From NCBI RefSeq assembly GCF_000369625.1, contig NZ_KB850113.1, positions 752,641-816,640 of the forward strand: a DNA stretch of 64,000 bases, in the 5' to 3' direction. The notes beneath the pieces are model-generated. The model searched no databases, had not been told where the DNA came from, and saw only the letters and a program-made list of their open reading frames with translations. Of the stretch, positions 1 to 8,639 are shown piece by piece. The translations under genes were made by a program, and so were the position numbers. Position 1 is the first letter of the stretch, and every line of letters starts with the position of its first letter. This stretch comes from Acinetobacter variabilis. GTDB lineage: Bacteria; Pseudomonadota; Gammaproteobacteria; Pseudomonadales; Moraxellaceae.

Positions 1-173
1 CCGGTCAATGCATGCTCGAGCGGATTGGTGGAGGGTTGGTTGATCTTGAAGGTCGGCCATTCATCTACAACCAGCGCAAGACCTTACTGAATGGCGGATT
101 TATCGCCTATAAGAATGAAGCCATGAAAGCACTGGCCTTACAGGCACTGGCGGACATGCAAGACAATGATTGA
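1..173 (+). CDS. cysQ: 3'(2'),5'-bisphosphate nucleotidase CysQ, C-terminal end only
   Basis: Only the last 56 or so codons lie in the window; the gene begins upstream. The visible tail begins GQCMLERIGGG and contains FIYNQRKTLLN, which matches the end of CysQ in the inositol-monophosphatase superfamily (AGQ.VLE..GG, then a YN.R..LLNP block). CysQ hydrolyses 3'-phosphoadenosine 5'-phosphate to AMP, recycling a by-product of sulfate assimilation in the cytoplasm. The metal-binding motifs are outside the window, so the call rests on the C-terminal block alone. Another member of the inositol-monophosphatase superfamily remains possible. Confidence 0.75.
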   Translation, partial: GQCMLERIGGGLVDLEGRPFIYNQRKTLLNGGFIAYKNEAMKALALQALADMQDND

Positions 174-233
174 GCTCATAGCCGTTCATGGTATAGTGAG
201 GAAGATTCCGTTGATAGATCAGTTGGCAAGATT

Positions 234-983
234 GTGGCATTAAAACTGCTTCCACCAAGTATGCTCAATGCAATAGATTTATTGCCTGATACCAAGACAC
301 CTGTGACTCTGTTTACGCGGCATTCTCTGCGTGAAGATGTCGCTGGTCAGGGGCTGGCAGGTTATGATTTGCAGTTGACGCCGCAAGGACGTGATCTGGC
401 GCAGGAATGGGGCGCTTATCTGGTCAATCAAACAGATCGGCATATCCAGCATTGTATATCGAGTCCGATTCAGCGCTGCGTAGATACCGCAGCATTGATG
501 ATCGAAGGGGCCGATGCAACGGATAAAGCACCGCATACCCATAAGATTGAAATCGTTGAACAGGGTTTGCTGGTTGAGCCAGGCAGTTTTGTACTGGATA
601 TTCAAAAAGCAGGGCCATATTTCAAAAAACAGGGGGCATTAGGCTTTATTAATAGCTTCGTCAATAATGCCTTGCCCGGAATGAAACATCCAATTAATGG
701 CGTAGTGGATGTACTTGAATTAATTTATAACACTCATCCGAAAACGCCGTATGGGCTCAGTCTGGCGGTCAGTCATGACACCATTCTGGCAGCGATGATT
801 GCTGTCATGTCGGGACATCAGGAAGTCAGCCGTGAAGACTGGCCGAAAATGATGGAAGGTCTGTTTGTCTGGTTTGAAGGCGATGTATTTGAGGAATCTA
901 AACTAAAATGGATTTGGCGTGGCAAAGTGCATGAGCTGGATATTTCCCAATTTCAGAATACCGAATTAAAAGTAAATAAATAA
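234..983 (+). CDS. Histidine phosphatase family protein
   Basis: A 249-residue protein of the histidine phosphatase (phosphoglycerate mutase-like) superfamily. The N-terminal catalytic motif is present as TRHSLRED, with His30 the likely phospho-acceptor, and a second conserved His sits in AVSHDT (about residue 181). The substrate cannot be read from the sequence; family members act on phosphosugars, phosphohistidine proteins or small phosphate esters. No signal peptide or membrane segment is seen, so it is probably cytoplasmic. The start is a GTG with a weak ribosome binding site; an in-frame ATG at 261 is a reasonable alternative and would still keep the RH motif. Confidence 0.85.
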   Translation: MALKLLPPSMLNAIDLLPDTKTPVTLFTRHSLREDVAGQGLAGYDLQLTPQGRDLAQEWGAYLVNQTDRHIQHCISSPIQRCVDTAALMIEGADATDKAPHTHKIEIVEQGLLVEPGSFVLDIQKAGPYFKKQGALGFINSFVNNALPGMKHPINGVVDVLELIYNTHPKTPYGLSLAVSHDTILAAMIAVMSGHQEVSREDWPKMMEGLFVWFEGDVFEESKLKWIWRGKVHELDISQFQNTELKVNK

Positions 984-1103
984 TTCAAAGGCTCAATCAT
1001 TTAGGTTGAGTTTTTTACATTTATCGTATGAAAGTGAAATAGAGTAACGATGGAATATCACTATGCTGATATTTAAACCAATTTTGGAAGCATAGGAGTC
1101 ATC

Positions 1104-1226
1104 ATGAAAATAATCACAATTTTAAGTCTAGTCGTTATGCTGGGATTAACTGCCTGTCAGCGTGATACAGACAATGCGCAGCAAGATCAGACCACCACGC
1201 CTCATTCTATGGATAAGGATGAATAA
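1104..1226 (+). CDS. Small lipoprotein, 40 residues
   Basis: A short gene: ATG preceded by an AGGAG ribosome binding site at ideal spacing. The product starts MKIITILSLVVML and has a lipobox LTAC at residues 15-18, so it should be cleaved and lipidated at Cys18, leaving a mature peptide of about 23 residues rich in Gln, Asp and Thr. Function is unknown. It resembles the many tiny outer- or inner-membrane lipoproteins of Acinetobacter. A second, larger lipoprotein of similar style is at 10505. Mass spectrometry or ribosome profiling would settle expression. Confidence 0.6.
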   Translation: MKIITILSLVVMLGLTACQRDTDNAQQDQTTTPHSMDKDE

Positions 1227-1327
1227 TGTATTCTGTTTTTATCTAAGTAAAAGATTTCTATGACTAGGATTGAGAATAATCTGATATTCATCATTCTTTA
1301 TTGTTGATTTGGTATTAAATTTCAGGC

Positions 1328-1351
1328 ACAAAAAAAGCCCTAAAAGGGCTT
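1328..1351 (-). terminator. Intrinsic terminator of rpsT
   Basis: Stem AGCCC/GGGCT with a short AT loop followed, on the minus strand, by a run of Ts. It lies just past the rpsT stop codon. Confidence 0.8.
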
Positions 1352-1365
1352 CTTTTGATTTGCGA

Positions 1366-1635
1366 TTAGTTAGAAGCTAATGCTTTAACTTGCGCGTTCA
1401 AACGGCTCTTATGACGAGCTGCTTTATTTTTATGGATGATACCTTTGTCAGCCATACGGTCGATTACTGGAACAGCTTTTTTGTAAGCTTCAGTAGCAAC
1501 AGCATAGTCGCCAGCAGCAATAGCAGCTACTGTACGTTTAAGATATGTACGAACCATAGAACGCAAGCTTGCGTTGTGTTTGCGTGCTTTAACGTTTTGA
1601 CGAGCACGTTTTTTTGCTTGAGCAGAGTTTGCCAC
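1366..1635 (-). CDS. rpsT: 30S ribosomal protein S20
   Basis: An 89-residue, very Lys/Arg/Ala-rich protein starting [13 protein letters not shown], the typical S20 N-terminus; E. coli S20 is 87 residues. S20 binds 16S rRNA early in small-subunit assembly. The start codon is GTG, with an AAGGAG ribosome binding site seven bases upstream. In E. coli rpsT also uses a non-AUG start (UUG), linked to translational feedback by S20, so the rare start may be functional here. The gene stands alone between its own promoter and terminator. Confidence 0.97.
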   Translation of the reverse strand: MANSAQAKKRARQNVKARKHNASLRSMVRTYLKRTVAAIAAGDYAVATEAYKKAVPVIDRMADKGIIHKNKAARHKSRLNAQVKALASN

Positions 1636-1730
1636 TCGTGCACTCCTTGAAATAGATTGGTCTGGGCGGGCTGAAACTCAACTGAAAACCACATCAGAAG
1701 AACTATCACCAGCCCGTAAACAAGTGCCAT

Positions 1731-1759
1731 ATTTTGAGGAAACTATGGGCTTAAGTCAA
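1731..1759 (-). promoter_or_regulatory. Likely sigma-70 promoter of rpsT
   Basis: On the minus strand TTGACT (1754-1759), a 17-base spacer and CAAAAT (1731-1736). Transcription would start near 1724 and give a leader of about 90 bases before the rpsT GTG. Assigned by motif only. Confidence 0.45.
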
Positions 1760-1848
1760 GTCTTGACATGCTTTGACAACATTTTAGTTGCAGAAAAATT
1801 CTAAAGAAAACGTTAGATTAGTATCTAAGCAGGGAGATCGTACAAAAA

Positions 1849-2514
1849 ATGACTAAAACCATTACATATCCTATCGTGATTGGCGCTACAGGCTTGGTCG
1901 GAAAGACTTTGGTACAACAGCTGGTAAATGAACCAAGTTGTAAGCGTATTAGCGTCATCGTGCGTAAACATCAACCAGAATTTGAACAATGGCACAAGGT
2001 CAAACAGGTGGTCGTTGAGGACTTTTTAATGCTCAATGACCAGGATGTCAGTGGCCATACCCATGCCTTTAGCTGTCTGGGTACTACCTTAAAGAAAGCC
2101 GGCTCCAAAGAAGCTTTTTATAATACCGATTACACCATCAATGCTCATTTTGCCGAACTGGTGCAGCAAACGGATGCTCATTATCTGTTGATTAGTGCGA
2201 TGGGTGCCAATTCAAAATCCAGACTGTTTTATAACCGGGTAAAGGGTGAATTAGAGGATTATATCCAGAGCTTGTCTCTGGAGCGTATCAGCTTGTTCCG
2301 ACCGTCTTTATTGATTGGTGAGCGGGATCATCAGCGCTTGCTGGAAGATGCGGCACAGAACCTGTTTGACAAGTTTTCGCATTTCATCCCCGATTCTTTT
2401 AAATACAAGCCAGTGACAGCAGAGCAGGTGGCTCATACTATGGTATATGCAGCGCTGAATCAGACTGTGAAATTTGAAATTTATGATAATTTAGCCATAC
2501 AAAAAATGAAATGA
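1849..2514 (+). CDS. NAD(P)H-binding oxidoreductase of the atypical short-chain reductase type
   Basis: A 221-residue Rossmann-fold protein. The dinucleotide-binding motif GATGLVG is at residues 12-18, and a YxxxK pair (YNRVKGELE) sits in the middle as in short-chain dehydrogenase relatives. Overall layout resembles the HTATIP2/YwnB-like NAD(P)-binding family. Substrate unknown; cytoplasmic. It stops 12 bases before rraA, whose ribosome binding site overlaps its last codons, so the two are probably co-transcribed. Confidence 0.8.
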   Translation: MTKTITYPIVIGATGLVGKTLVQQLVNEPSCKRISVIVRKHQPEFEQWHKVKQVVVEDFLMLNDQDVSGHTHAFSCLGTTLKKAGSKEAFYNTDYTINAHFAELVQQTDAHYLLISAMGANSKSRLFYNRVKGELEDYIQSLSLERISLFRPSLLIGERDHQRLLEDAAQNLFDKFSHFIPDSFKYKPVTAEQVAHTMVYAALNQTVKFEIYDNLAIQKMK

Positions 2515-2526
2515 GGGTAAAAAATC

Positions 2527-3036
2527 GTGTCCAGCGTACCATTTGTAACTTGTGACCTGCTTGATGACAATCCGGATAAAAACCTGCAGGTGGTCACCCC
2601 ATGCCTGGATGACAAATTCTTTAGAAGCTATGGCGCACGTAAAAGATTTGGTGGTCAGATTGTGACCGTAAAATGCTTTGAAGATAACTCTCGCGTAAAA
2701 GAGTTATTGGCGACAGACGGTACCGGCAAGGTTTTGGTTGTAGATGGTGGTGCTTCTATGCGCTGTGCATTGATGGGTGACCTGATTGCTGAATCTGCGG
2801 TGAAAAACCACTGGAATGGCGTGATTATCTACGGTTGTGTGCGTGACGTCGATGCGATTGCAGAGCTGGATCTTGGTGTGCATGCACTGGCTTCAATTCC
2901 ACAGAAGAGCAATCGTAAAGGTATTGGGGAAGTAGATGTGCCGCTTTATTTTGGTGGTGTGACCTTTAAATCGGGTGAATACGTTTATGCCGATAACAAT
3001 GGCATTGTCCTGTCCAAAGAACAATTGGTGGACTAA
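2527..3036 (+). CDS. rraA: RraA-type protein (regulator of RNase E activity family)
   Basis: A 169-residue protein that matches RraA closely: [15 protein letters not shown] near the N-terminus, [15 protein letters not shown] in the centre and [14 protein letters not shown] after it. E. coli RraA (161 residues) binds RNase E and inhibits RNA decay; other members with the G-x20-R-D pattern are 4-hydroxy-4-methyl-2-oxoglutarate aldolases. Here the R-D pair is present (CVRDVD), so an aldolase role is not excluded. The start is GTG with a GAGGG ribosome binding site about ten bases upstream, overlapping the previous stop codon. Confidence 0.9.
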   Translation: MSSVPFVTCDLLDDNPDKNLQVVTPCLDDKFFRSYGARKRFGGQIVTVKCFEDNSRVKELLATDGTGKVLVVDGGASMRCALMGDLIAESAVKNHWNGVIIYGCVRDVDAIAELDLGVHALASIPQKSNRKGIGEVDVPLYFGGVTFKSGEYVYADNNGIVLSKEQLVD

Positions 3037-3137
3037 TTCCGGTTATTGAAAATATACAAAAACAAGCTATACCGTGGAAGTTAGGCAGTTTAGATTGCTG
3101 CTTTCACGGTTTGAAAATAATAAAGAGGACAGACGAT

Positions 3138-3935
3138 ATGTTAGGCCATCAGATTAAAGTAGCACAGGCATTGGCATCCGCATTTCTGGAAGGTGGACGT
3201 GGTACGACCGGTACACCATTTCCGAATCAGCCTGAAAAGCCTCTCAAGCTTTATGAATATGAAGGATCACCTTTTTGTCGTCGTGTCCGTGAGGTCATGA
3301 CTTTACTGAATCTCGATTATGAAGTGTATCCGTGCCCACGAGGCGGTAAACGCTTTCGTCCCGAAGTGAAACAGCAGGGTGGCAAACTTCAGTTTCCATT
3401 TTTAGTAGATGAAAATACCGGAGACAAGTTGTACGAATCTCAAGATATTATTCATCACCTGTTTAAGCATTATGGCAAGACGGGTAAAACACCAGCCAAA
3501 TATTCAAATTATCCCAAAGTGCCGGTTGCTGCCATTGCAGGAACTATGGTGAATGGTCTACGTGGTGGCATGGCTAAACCGTTATCGAAGAATACTCCTG
3601 CACCTGAACAGCTTCTTGAACTATGGGGCTTTGAAGCCAGTCCATATACCCGTATTGTCCGTGGGGTATTGTCTGAACTTGAAATCCCTTATATCTACCA
3701 TAATGTGGCGAAAGAACGCTGGCAGGATCAAGGTCTAGCAAAACTGCGTTTAAAACCGGGTAAATATGAACCCTTATCGGGGGGTAAACGTGAACAGATA
3801 CTAAAAGTGATGGGGAACAATATCCAAGTTCCTTATCTAGTTGACCCAAATACTGGTGTCAAGATGTTCGAATCTAAAGATATTGTGGAGTATTTGAAGC
3901 AGCAATACGGTTCTGAAAAGAAAAGCAAAAAATAA
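3138..3935 (+). CDS. Glutathione S-transferase N-terminal domain protein with two thioredoxin-fold repeats
   Basis: A 265-residue protein built of two GST N-terminal (thioredoxin-fold) modules and no helical GST C-terminal domain. Module 1 (about residues 35-110) has SPFCRRVRE with Cys47; module 2 (about 165-260) has SPYTRIVRG at the same place, with Thr where Cys would be. Each module ends with a similar YE/FES.DI..HL block that would bind glutathione's gamma-glutamyl group. A redox or glutathionylation role is inferred. The ATG is chosen because AGAGGA lies nine bases upstream; an in-frame TTG 27 bases earlier has no such site. Confidence 0.85.
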   Translation: MLGHQIKVAQALASAFLEGGRGTTGTPFPNQPEKPLKLYEYEGSPFCRRVREVMTLLNLDYEVYPCPRGGKRFRPEVKQQGGKLQFPFLVDENTGDKLYESQDIIHHLFKHYGKTGKTPAKYSNYPKVPVAAIAGTMVNGLRGGMAKPLSKNTPAPEQLLELWGFEASPYTRIVRGVLSELEIPYIYHNVAKERWQDQGLAKLRLKPGKYEPLSGGKREQILKVMGNNIQVPYLVDPNTGVKMFESKDIVEYLKQQYGSEKKSKK

Positions 3936-3961
3936 ACTGCTGTTTAATATTTAGAAGCTAC

Positions 3962-3995
3962 AAAAAAAATGCCATCTTAAAATAGATGGCATTTT
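3962..3995. terminator. Bidirectional intrinsic terminator
   Basis: GCCATCT/AGATGGC stem with an A run on the left and a T run on the right, directly after the double-GST_N gene. Confidence 0.75.
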
Positions 3996-4161
3996 TATAG
4001 TTTATAAATTTGAATTTTCCAAGAACAAGAACTCTGCTTTCAAAATTATTCATACTTATGCCTGCTCATAATAAAGTTAAAAAAACTCATGATTTTTCTT
4101 CTTTTTTTGTTTATATTTTAATTTCAATGGGGTAATAAGAATAACGATAAGGGGTGTGCTT

Positions 4162-4845
4162 ATGACAGCACAAGACGCCGTACTACCGGTACCTGTATTA
4201 ATTGTTGAAGACGAATATGTCATTCAGTGCCGTTTAAAGAACATATTGAAGGATCTAGGGTATAGCGATGAGGTATTGCTATTCGCCAATAATGTCAGGG
4301 AAGCCGAATATCTTCTGCAACAAGAACCGTTCTGTTTAGCACTGATTGATCTTGGACTGCCAGATGGAAATGGCATTTCAATTATAGAAAAAATACATGA
4401 GCTCGGGTCACAAACTTTGATACTCGTCGTATCCGCTTGGAGTACTCAGAACAGTCTGCTAAAAGCAATTAAAGCAGGAGCAACTGGTTATGTACTTAAG
4501 GAACGCGATGATACAGAAGTGAGTCTGGCAATTCGCAGTATTTTGCGCGGCGGCGCACCCATTGATCCTTTTATTGCGCGTGAAATTCTCAAGCAGATTT
4601 CCAGTTCAGAGCCATCTTCCTCTTTGGAGCAGATCGTACCTGATCCTGAACAGGAAAGCCTGACCCAACGGGAAAAAGAAATTCTTTCATTGGTGGCACA
4701 GGGGCTCAGCAATCGTGAAATTGCTGATGAACTCTGTGTGTCACGTTATACCGTTGAAAGTCATATCAAGCATATTTACCGCAAACTTTGTGTCAGCAAG
4801 CGGACCAAAGCAGTCAGCACGGCCCGGCATTTAGGTATTCTTTAG
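4162..4845 (+). CDS. Two-component response regulator, NarL/LuxR family
   Basis: A 227-residue regulator. The receiver domain (about 10-130) has the acidic pocket VEDE (16-18) and the phospho-acceptor Asp63 in ALIDLGLPDGNG, a switch residue in VVSAWS and Lys in YVLKERDD. The C-terminal helix-turn-helix (about 160-220) has the LuxR signature TQREKEILSLVAQGLSN and VSRYTVESHIKHIY. It should bind DNA as a dimer when phosphorylated by the kinase encoded immediately downstream. The ATG is chosen over GTG at 4156 because AAGGGG precedes it at seven bases. Target genes are not evident from the neighbourhood. Confidence 0.93.
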   Translation: MTAQDAVLPVPVLIVEDEYVIQCRLKNILKDLGYSDEVLLFANNVREAEYLLQQEPFCLALIDLGLPDGNGISIIEKIHELGSQTLILVVSAWSTQNSLLKAIKAGATGYVLKERDDTEVSLAIRSILRGGAPIDPFIAREILKQISSSEPSSSLEQIVPDPEQESLTQREKEILSLVAQGLSNREIADELCVSRYTVESHIKHIYRKLCVSKRTKAVSTARHLGIL

Positions 4846-4850
4846 TGCGA

Positions 4851-6767
4851 ATGCTGTCTGTTAGCAAGATGTTTAGACAAGGATTAAGGTTCTTCGCTCT
4901 ATTGATGATAGGGAGCTGGCTGAGCCTGTTCTCTTGCATCAGTCTGGCACAGAATAATTTTCAGATTAACGAGCTTTGTCAGGTGAACATTGAACAGCAA
5001 CAAAAAGTTCAAGTGCCGAGCCATCTCGAAATTCCGGAGGGAGGTTGGCAACCTGTAACATTGCCGGATAACTGGAAAAATAACTGGCCGAAATATAATG
5101 GGGGTGCCTGGTATAAAATTCGCTGGGGTTGGTCTTGTCGGGACAATATACGTCTGGCTGAACCCATTGTTTTTGGGATTGACTATCTAAATTCTGCTGG
5201 AGCTGTTTTCCTGAATGATGATCTGCTGTGGTCGGATCAAAATCTGCAAGAGCCTTTGTCTAAAAGCTGGAATGTACCACGTTACTGGATTTTGCCTATT
5301 GCAGGCTTGAAGCAGACAGACAATGAACTGCTGATTTATGTACGAGGCTATAGTTTCCAGGGTGCAGGGCTTGGCAGAATTGAATTTCATAATATTATTG
5401 CCAATGACCAGCATTATTCAAAAAAGATCTGGGATCGCCGTACGCTCTTTCAGATCAATATGATTCTATCCGGTACGATTGGAGTCATTAGCCTGATTAT
5501 CTGGCTATTCCGACGTTCAGAAACCACTTTTGGCTGGCTGGCGCTGAGTTCATTATTGTGGATTCTGTTTATCTCCAATGTATTAACCACAGAGAATTTT
5601 CCTTTTCCCTCCAGTATATGGGCCAGTAAAGCCAATCTGATTTTCTTTATCCTCTATATGCACTGTTTTTGTCTATATCTAATTCGGTTCTTAAAGCAGA
5701 AATTTCAGCGTTTGGAGCGGGGACTTATCGGGGTTACTGCTTTATTCAGTGTATTCATCATAGCCAGTTCTTTAGATCATTTAGAAGCAGTGCTCAGTGT
5801 TGCTTTTGTCTCATATGTGCTGCTTTATATTAGTTGCGTCATCTATGTCAGCTACTGGGCCATTAAAACCCGCAATGGGGAATATCTGTTCCTGATGCTT
5901 TGTCTGTGGGGAATTTTGCTGTGTGTCATTATAGATTTGATCATTCTGGGGCGAACGGCGGTTAGTGAATTCTCACCTTTATCCCCTTATACATCACCGA
6001 TTATTATCCTGTTTGTTGTGCTGATTATGGGAACACGACTGAATCGTAATATCAAAAAGATCGAAAAATTTAATACGCAGTTAGAATCCAAAGTACGGCA
6101 AGTCAGTGCAGATCTAAATAAAAGCCTGAGTGATCAGCATAAACTGGAACTAGATAATGTGCGTTTGCAGGAACGGATTAATCTTTCACATGAACTGCAT
6201 GATGGACTGGGTGGTTCGATTGTACGTTCCATGATTCTGGTGGATCAAAGCACCGAAAACATTTCCAATCGACAGTTTTTATCCATGCTGAAGCTGCTTA
6301 GGGATGACCTGCGTCAAATCATCGATAGCGGTTCTTCTATTGACAATAAAGTGCCTGAAACGCCAGTGATCTGGATTGCGCCAGTACGGTACCGCTTTAC
6401 CCAGTTGCTGGAAGAAATGGATATTGCCGTAGAATGGTCATTTCCTAAAGTTTGGCAACGTGAACCTACGGCTTTGCAATGTCTGACCCTGATTCGTGTG
6501 GTAGAAGAAAGCCTGACCAATATTATCAAGCATAGTCAGGCCACAAAAGTGAGTGTGAGTATGGAATATACACAACCACATCAACTGACTTTAAAAATTC
6601 AGGACAATGGGGTTGGTTTTAATCCAGAGATGGTGCAGAAAAACGGCATGAGTATTGGTATGCGCAGTATGAAAATGCGCATTGAACGTATGGGTGGAAT
6701 GCTGGATATTCAGTCTGCGAAAGGTAATACCTGCGTACACGTGGTGATGGAACTCTATCAGCCTTAA
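4851..6767 (+). CDS. Sensor histidine kinase with 7TMR-DISM-like sensor
   Basis: A 638-residue membrane kinase. Order: signal or first membrane helix (about 10-33); a periplasmic beta-rich domain to about 190 (GGWQPVTLPDNW, GGAWYKIRW, resembling a jelly-roll ligand-binding domain); seven membrane helices (about 200-400); a coiled-coil linker; a HisKA_3 phospho-acceptor block SHELHDGLGG with His450; and an HATPase with N-box EESLTNIIKH, G1 box DNGVGF and GMRSMKMRIERMGG. This is the NarX/DesK style of kinase and pairs with the LuxR-type regulator upstream. The start is uncertain: GTG 4845 overlaps the regulator's TAG, ATG 4851 and ATG 4869 all precede the signal helix. The ligand is unknown. 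Confidence 0.9.
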   Translation: MLSVSKMFRQGLRFFALLMIGSWLSLFSCISLAQNNFQINELCQVNIEQQQKVQVPSHLEIPEGGWQPVTLPDNWKNNWPKYNGGAWYKIRWGWSCRDNIRLAEPIVFGIDYLNSAGAVFLNDDLLWSDQNLQEPLSKSWNVPRYWILPIAGLKQTDNELLIYVRGYSFQGAGLGRIEFHNIIANDQHYSKKIWDRRTLFQINMILSGTIGVISLIIWLFRRSETTFGWLALSSLLWILFISNVLTTENFPFPSSIWASKANLIFFILYMHCFCLYLIRFLKQKFQRLERGLIGVTALFSVFIIASSLDHLEAVLSVAFVSYVLLYISCVIYVSYWAIKTRNGEYLFLMLCLWGILLCVIIDLIILGRTAVSEFSPLSPYTSPIIILFVVLIMGTRLNRNIKKIEKFNTQLESKVRQVSADLNKSLSDQHKLELDNVRLQERINLSHELHDGLGGSIVRSMILVDQSTENISNRQFLSMLKLLRDDLRQIIDSGSSIDNKVPETPVIWIAPVRYRFTQLLEEMDIAVEWSFPKVWQREPTALQCLTLIRVVEESLTNIIKHSQATKVSVSMEYTQPHQLTLKIQDNGVGFNPEMVQKNGMSIGMRSMKMRIERMGGMLDIQSAKGNTCVHVVMELYQP

Positions 6768-6790
6768 TCATCTCAAAATTATCCAGACAT

Positions 6791-6822
6791 AAAAAAGGAG
6801 GACCATATGATCCTCCTTTTTT
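6791..6822. terminator. Bidirectional intrinsic terminator
   Basis: GGAGGA/TCCTCC stem flanked by six As and six Ts, between the kinase gene (plus) and roxA (minus). Confidence 0.85.
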
Positions 6823-6851
6823 ATAGATTTAAATGACCAAGATATAAAAAT

Positions 6852-8021
6852 TTACTCTTCTTCAGCCGGTGGCACTAGCATCAGTACAGAATCATTCAAT
6901 AGCTCAGCAACATCCTCCAGCATATCTTCGTCAGCGAAATCTTCATCCAGTAAGACACGCTCACCATCAGCAATCTGCTTTAGTTTTGCGGTAAATGCTT
7001 CAGAAATACAGATTCCTTCACCATTGGCCCAGAACAAGGTTTCACCATCTTCTTCTGTATAGAGCAGGCGTGAAGCAGGTTCAAGCATCAGGCTATAGCC
7101 TTGATCAAGTGCTTCTTCCAGATCGCCTGTACCAATTTCTTCGGCTTCCGGAATATTCTCTTCATATTTCGGTTCTGACATCAGGCTCATGATGGCATCT
7201 TCAAGCACATTAGAGTTATGCAACTGCTCCATGATTTTGTCTTTCAGATATTCAAGTTCATTGCCTGTGACTTCACCCGCAGCACTGATATGATCACGAA
7301 TAATGTCAGTCAATGGATTGCGTAAGACTTCATTTTCCGAAAATTTATCGCCTACACGGTCCATCATGTCACTGACATTTGGCATACGAAAACCAAAAGA
7401 GAAAGTCAGACAGTCATCTTCTGCTACGCCGTAGTGGGAAAGGCCGGGTGGAACATACAGCAAATCACCGGGTGCAAGGACTTCATCAAAATTCACATCC
7501 ATTTCTGGCAATAATTTTAATGGCTGTCCCGGTACAAGTTCGGTCTCGGCATCACACATTTGCCCCAGTTGCCAACGGCGATGACCATAGCCTTGAACCA
7601 GAAAAACATCATAAAAGTCGAAATGTTGACCGACTGAACCGCCTTGAGGCGCATAAGACACCATGATGTCATCACGACGCCATTGAGGGATAAAGGCAAA
7701 TTTTTTCCAGAGTTCAGACAGGTCGAACGAATAGTGATCCACAGCCTGAACCAGTAAAGTCCAGAGCTTAGGCATCTTCTGGAAATCAGCTTTTAATAAA
7801 GGAGATGTCTTTACCGACCACTGATTTGGATCACGATCTTTCTGCTTGATCAGACGTGCAGTGACATTTTCTTCAAGTGCCAGCTCCATGACATCATCAG
7901 GCTCTAGCAGACCTGCGATTTCAAGCATGGCATTACGTACCAACAGCGGTTTTTTCTGCCAGTATTCGGCAAGGAATTGTTCAGCGGTAATACCGCCTAA
8001 AACGTCTAGAGGTAGGGACAT
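6852..8021 (-). CDS. roxA: Ribosomal oxygenase, 50S protein L16 arginine hydroxylase (RoxA/YcfD)
   Basis: A 389-residue JmjC-type 2-oxoglutarate/Fe(II) oxygenase. The iron facial triad is visible: His133 and Asp135 in SVGQHFDFYDVF and His196 in PPGLSHYG, in register with E. coli YcfD (His125, Asp127, His187). YcfD hydroxylates an arginine of ribosomal protein L16. The N-terminus (LGGITAEQFLAEYWQKKPL) and the acidic C-terminal winged-helix region also fit. It is followed by a Maf gene and a DUF2237 gene on the same strand, possibly one operon read from 9022 downwards; the gap to the Maf gene is 24 bases. Confidence 0.92.
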   Translation of the reverse strand: MSLPLDVLGGITAEQFLAEYWQKKPLLVRNAMLEIAGLLEPDDVMELALEENVTARLIKQKDRDPNQWSVKTSPLLKADFQKMPKLWTLLVQAVDHYSFDLSELWKKFAFIPQWRRDDIMVSYAPQGGSVGQHFDFYDVFLVQGYGHRRWQLGQMCDAETELVPGQPLKLLPEMDVNFDEVLAPGDLLYVPPGLSHYGVAEDDCLTFSFGFRMPNVSDMMDRVGDKFSENEVLRNPLTDIIRDHISAAGEVTGNELEYLKDKIMEQLHNSNVLEDAIMSLMSEPKYEENIPEAEEIGTGDLEEALDQGYSLMLEPASRLLYTEEDGETLFWANGEGICISEAFTAKLKQIADGERVLLDEDFADEDMLEDVAELLNDSVLMLVPPAEEE

Positions 8022-8045
8022 AAATAAAGCCTAAAATAAAGGAGA

Positions 8046-8639
8046 TTAAGGAACTAAAATCTTTAGCTCACGCAGAATATTGCATAGCTGAATCATCGGC
8101 ATACCCATCAGGGTAGTTTGATCCTGCCCAATCATGGTTTCAAACAGGCTAATACCTAGGCTTTCACATTTAAAACTACCGGCACAATGCAGGGGCTGTT
8201 CGATCTCTACATAACGCTCAATTTCTGCTTGAGATAATTTGCGGAATTTGACTTTATAGTGTTCCACCAGCGTACGTTCAAAACCGGTTGATTTCTGCTG
8301 AACGCTGAGCGCTGTAATGAAATACACAATCTTGTCCGAATTGGCCTGCAGCTGGCAAATGGCCTTTTCTATTGTTAAAGGCTTACCCATAAAGATATCT
8401 GGTGCGCCTTCACGCCAGGCTACCTGATCAGAACCAATTACAATCGCATCAGGATGTAGCTCAGCGACATGACGAGCTTTTTCAAAAGCTAGGCGTTTAG
8501 CTAATTCATCCGCATGATTTTCACCTTGGGGTGATTCATCTATGTCCGGGACGACCGATACGTAATCAAGACGTAGACGGTTCATCAGTTCTTTACGGGT
8601 CTGGCTTGAAGAAGCCAAGATGATTTTTGCGGTATTCAT
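8046..8639 (-). CDS. yceF: Maf-family nucleotide pyrophosphatase, YceF type
   Basis: A 197-residue Maf protein with the N-terminal signature ASSSQTRKELMNRL, the P-D-IDES block and the catalytic region IVIGSDQVAW, followed by GKP. The SDQV form and the trailing HC.GSFK block match the YceF branch, which removes pyrophosphate from m7GTP (a presumed house-cleaning role), rather than the dTTP/UTP-specific branch. The start codon overlaps the stop of the upstream DUF2237 gene by one base (TAATG), implying translational coupling. Cytoplasmic. Confidence 0.9.
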   Translation of the reverse strand: MNTAKIILASSSQTRKELMNRLRLDYVSVVPDIDESPQGENHADELAKRLAFEKARHVAELHPDAIVIGSDQVAWREGAPDIFMGKPLTIEKAICQLQANSDKIVYFITALSVQQKSTGFERTLVEHYKVKFRKLSQAEIERYVEIEQPLHCAGSFKCESLGISLFETMIGQDQTTLMGMPMIQLCNILRELKILVP

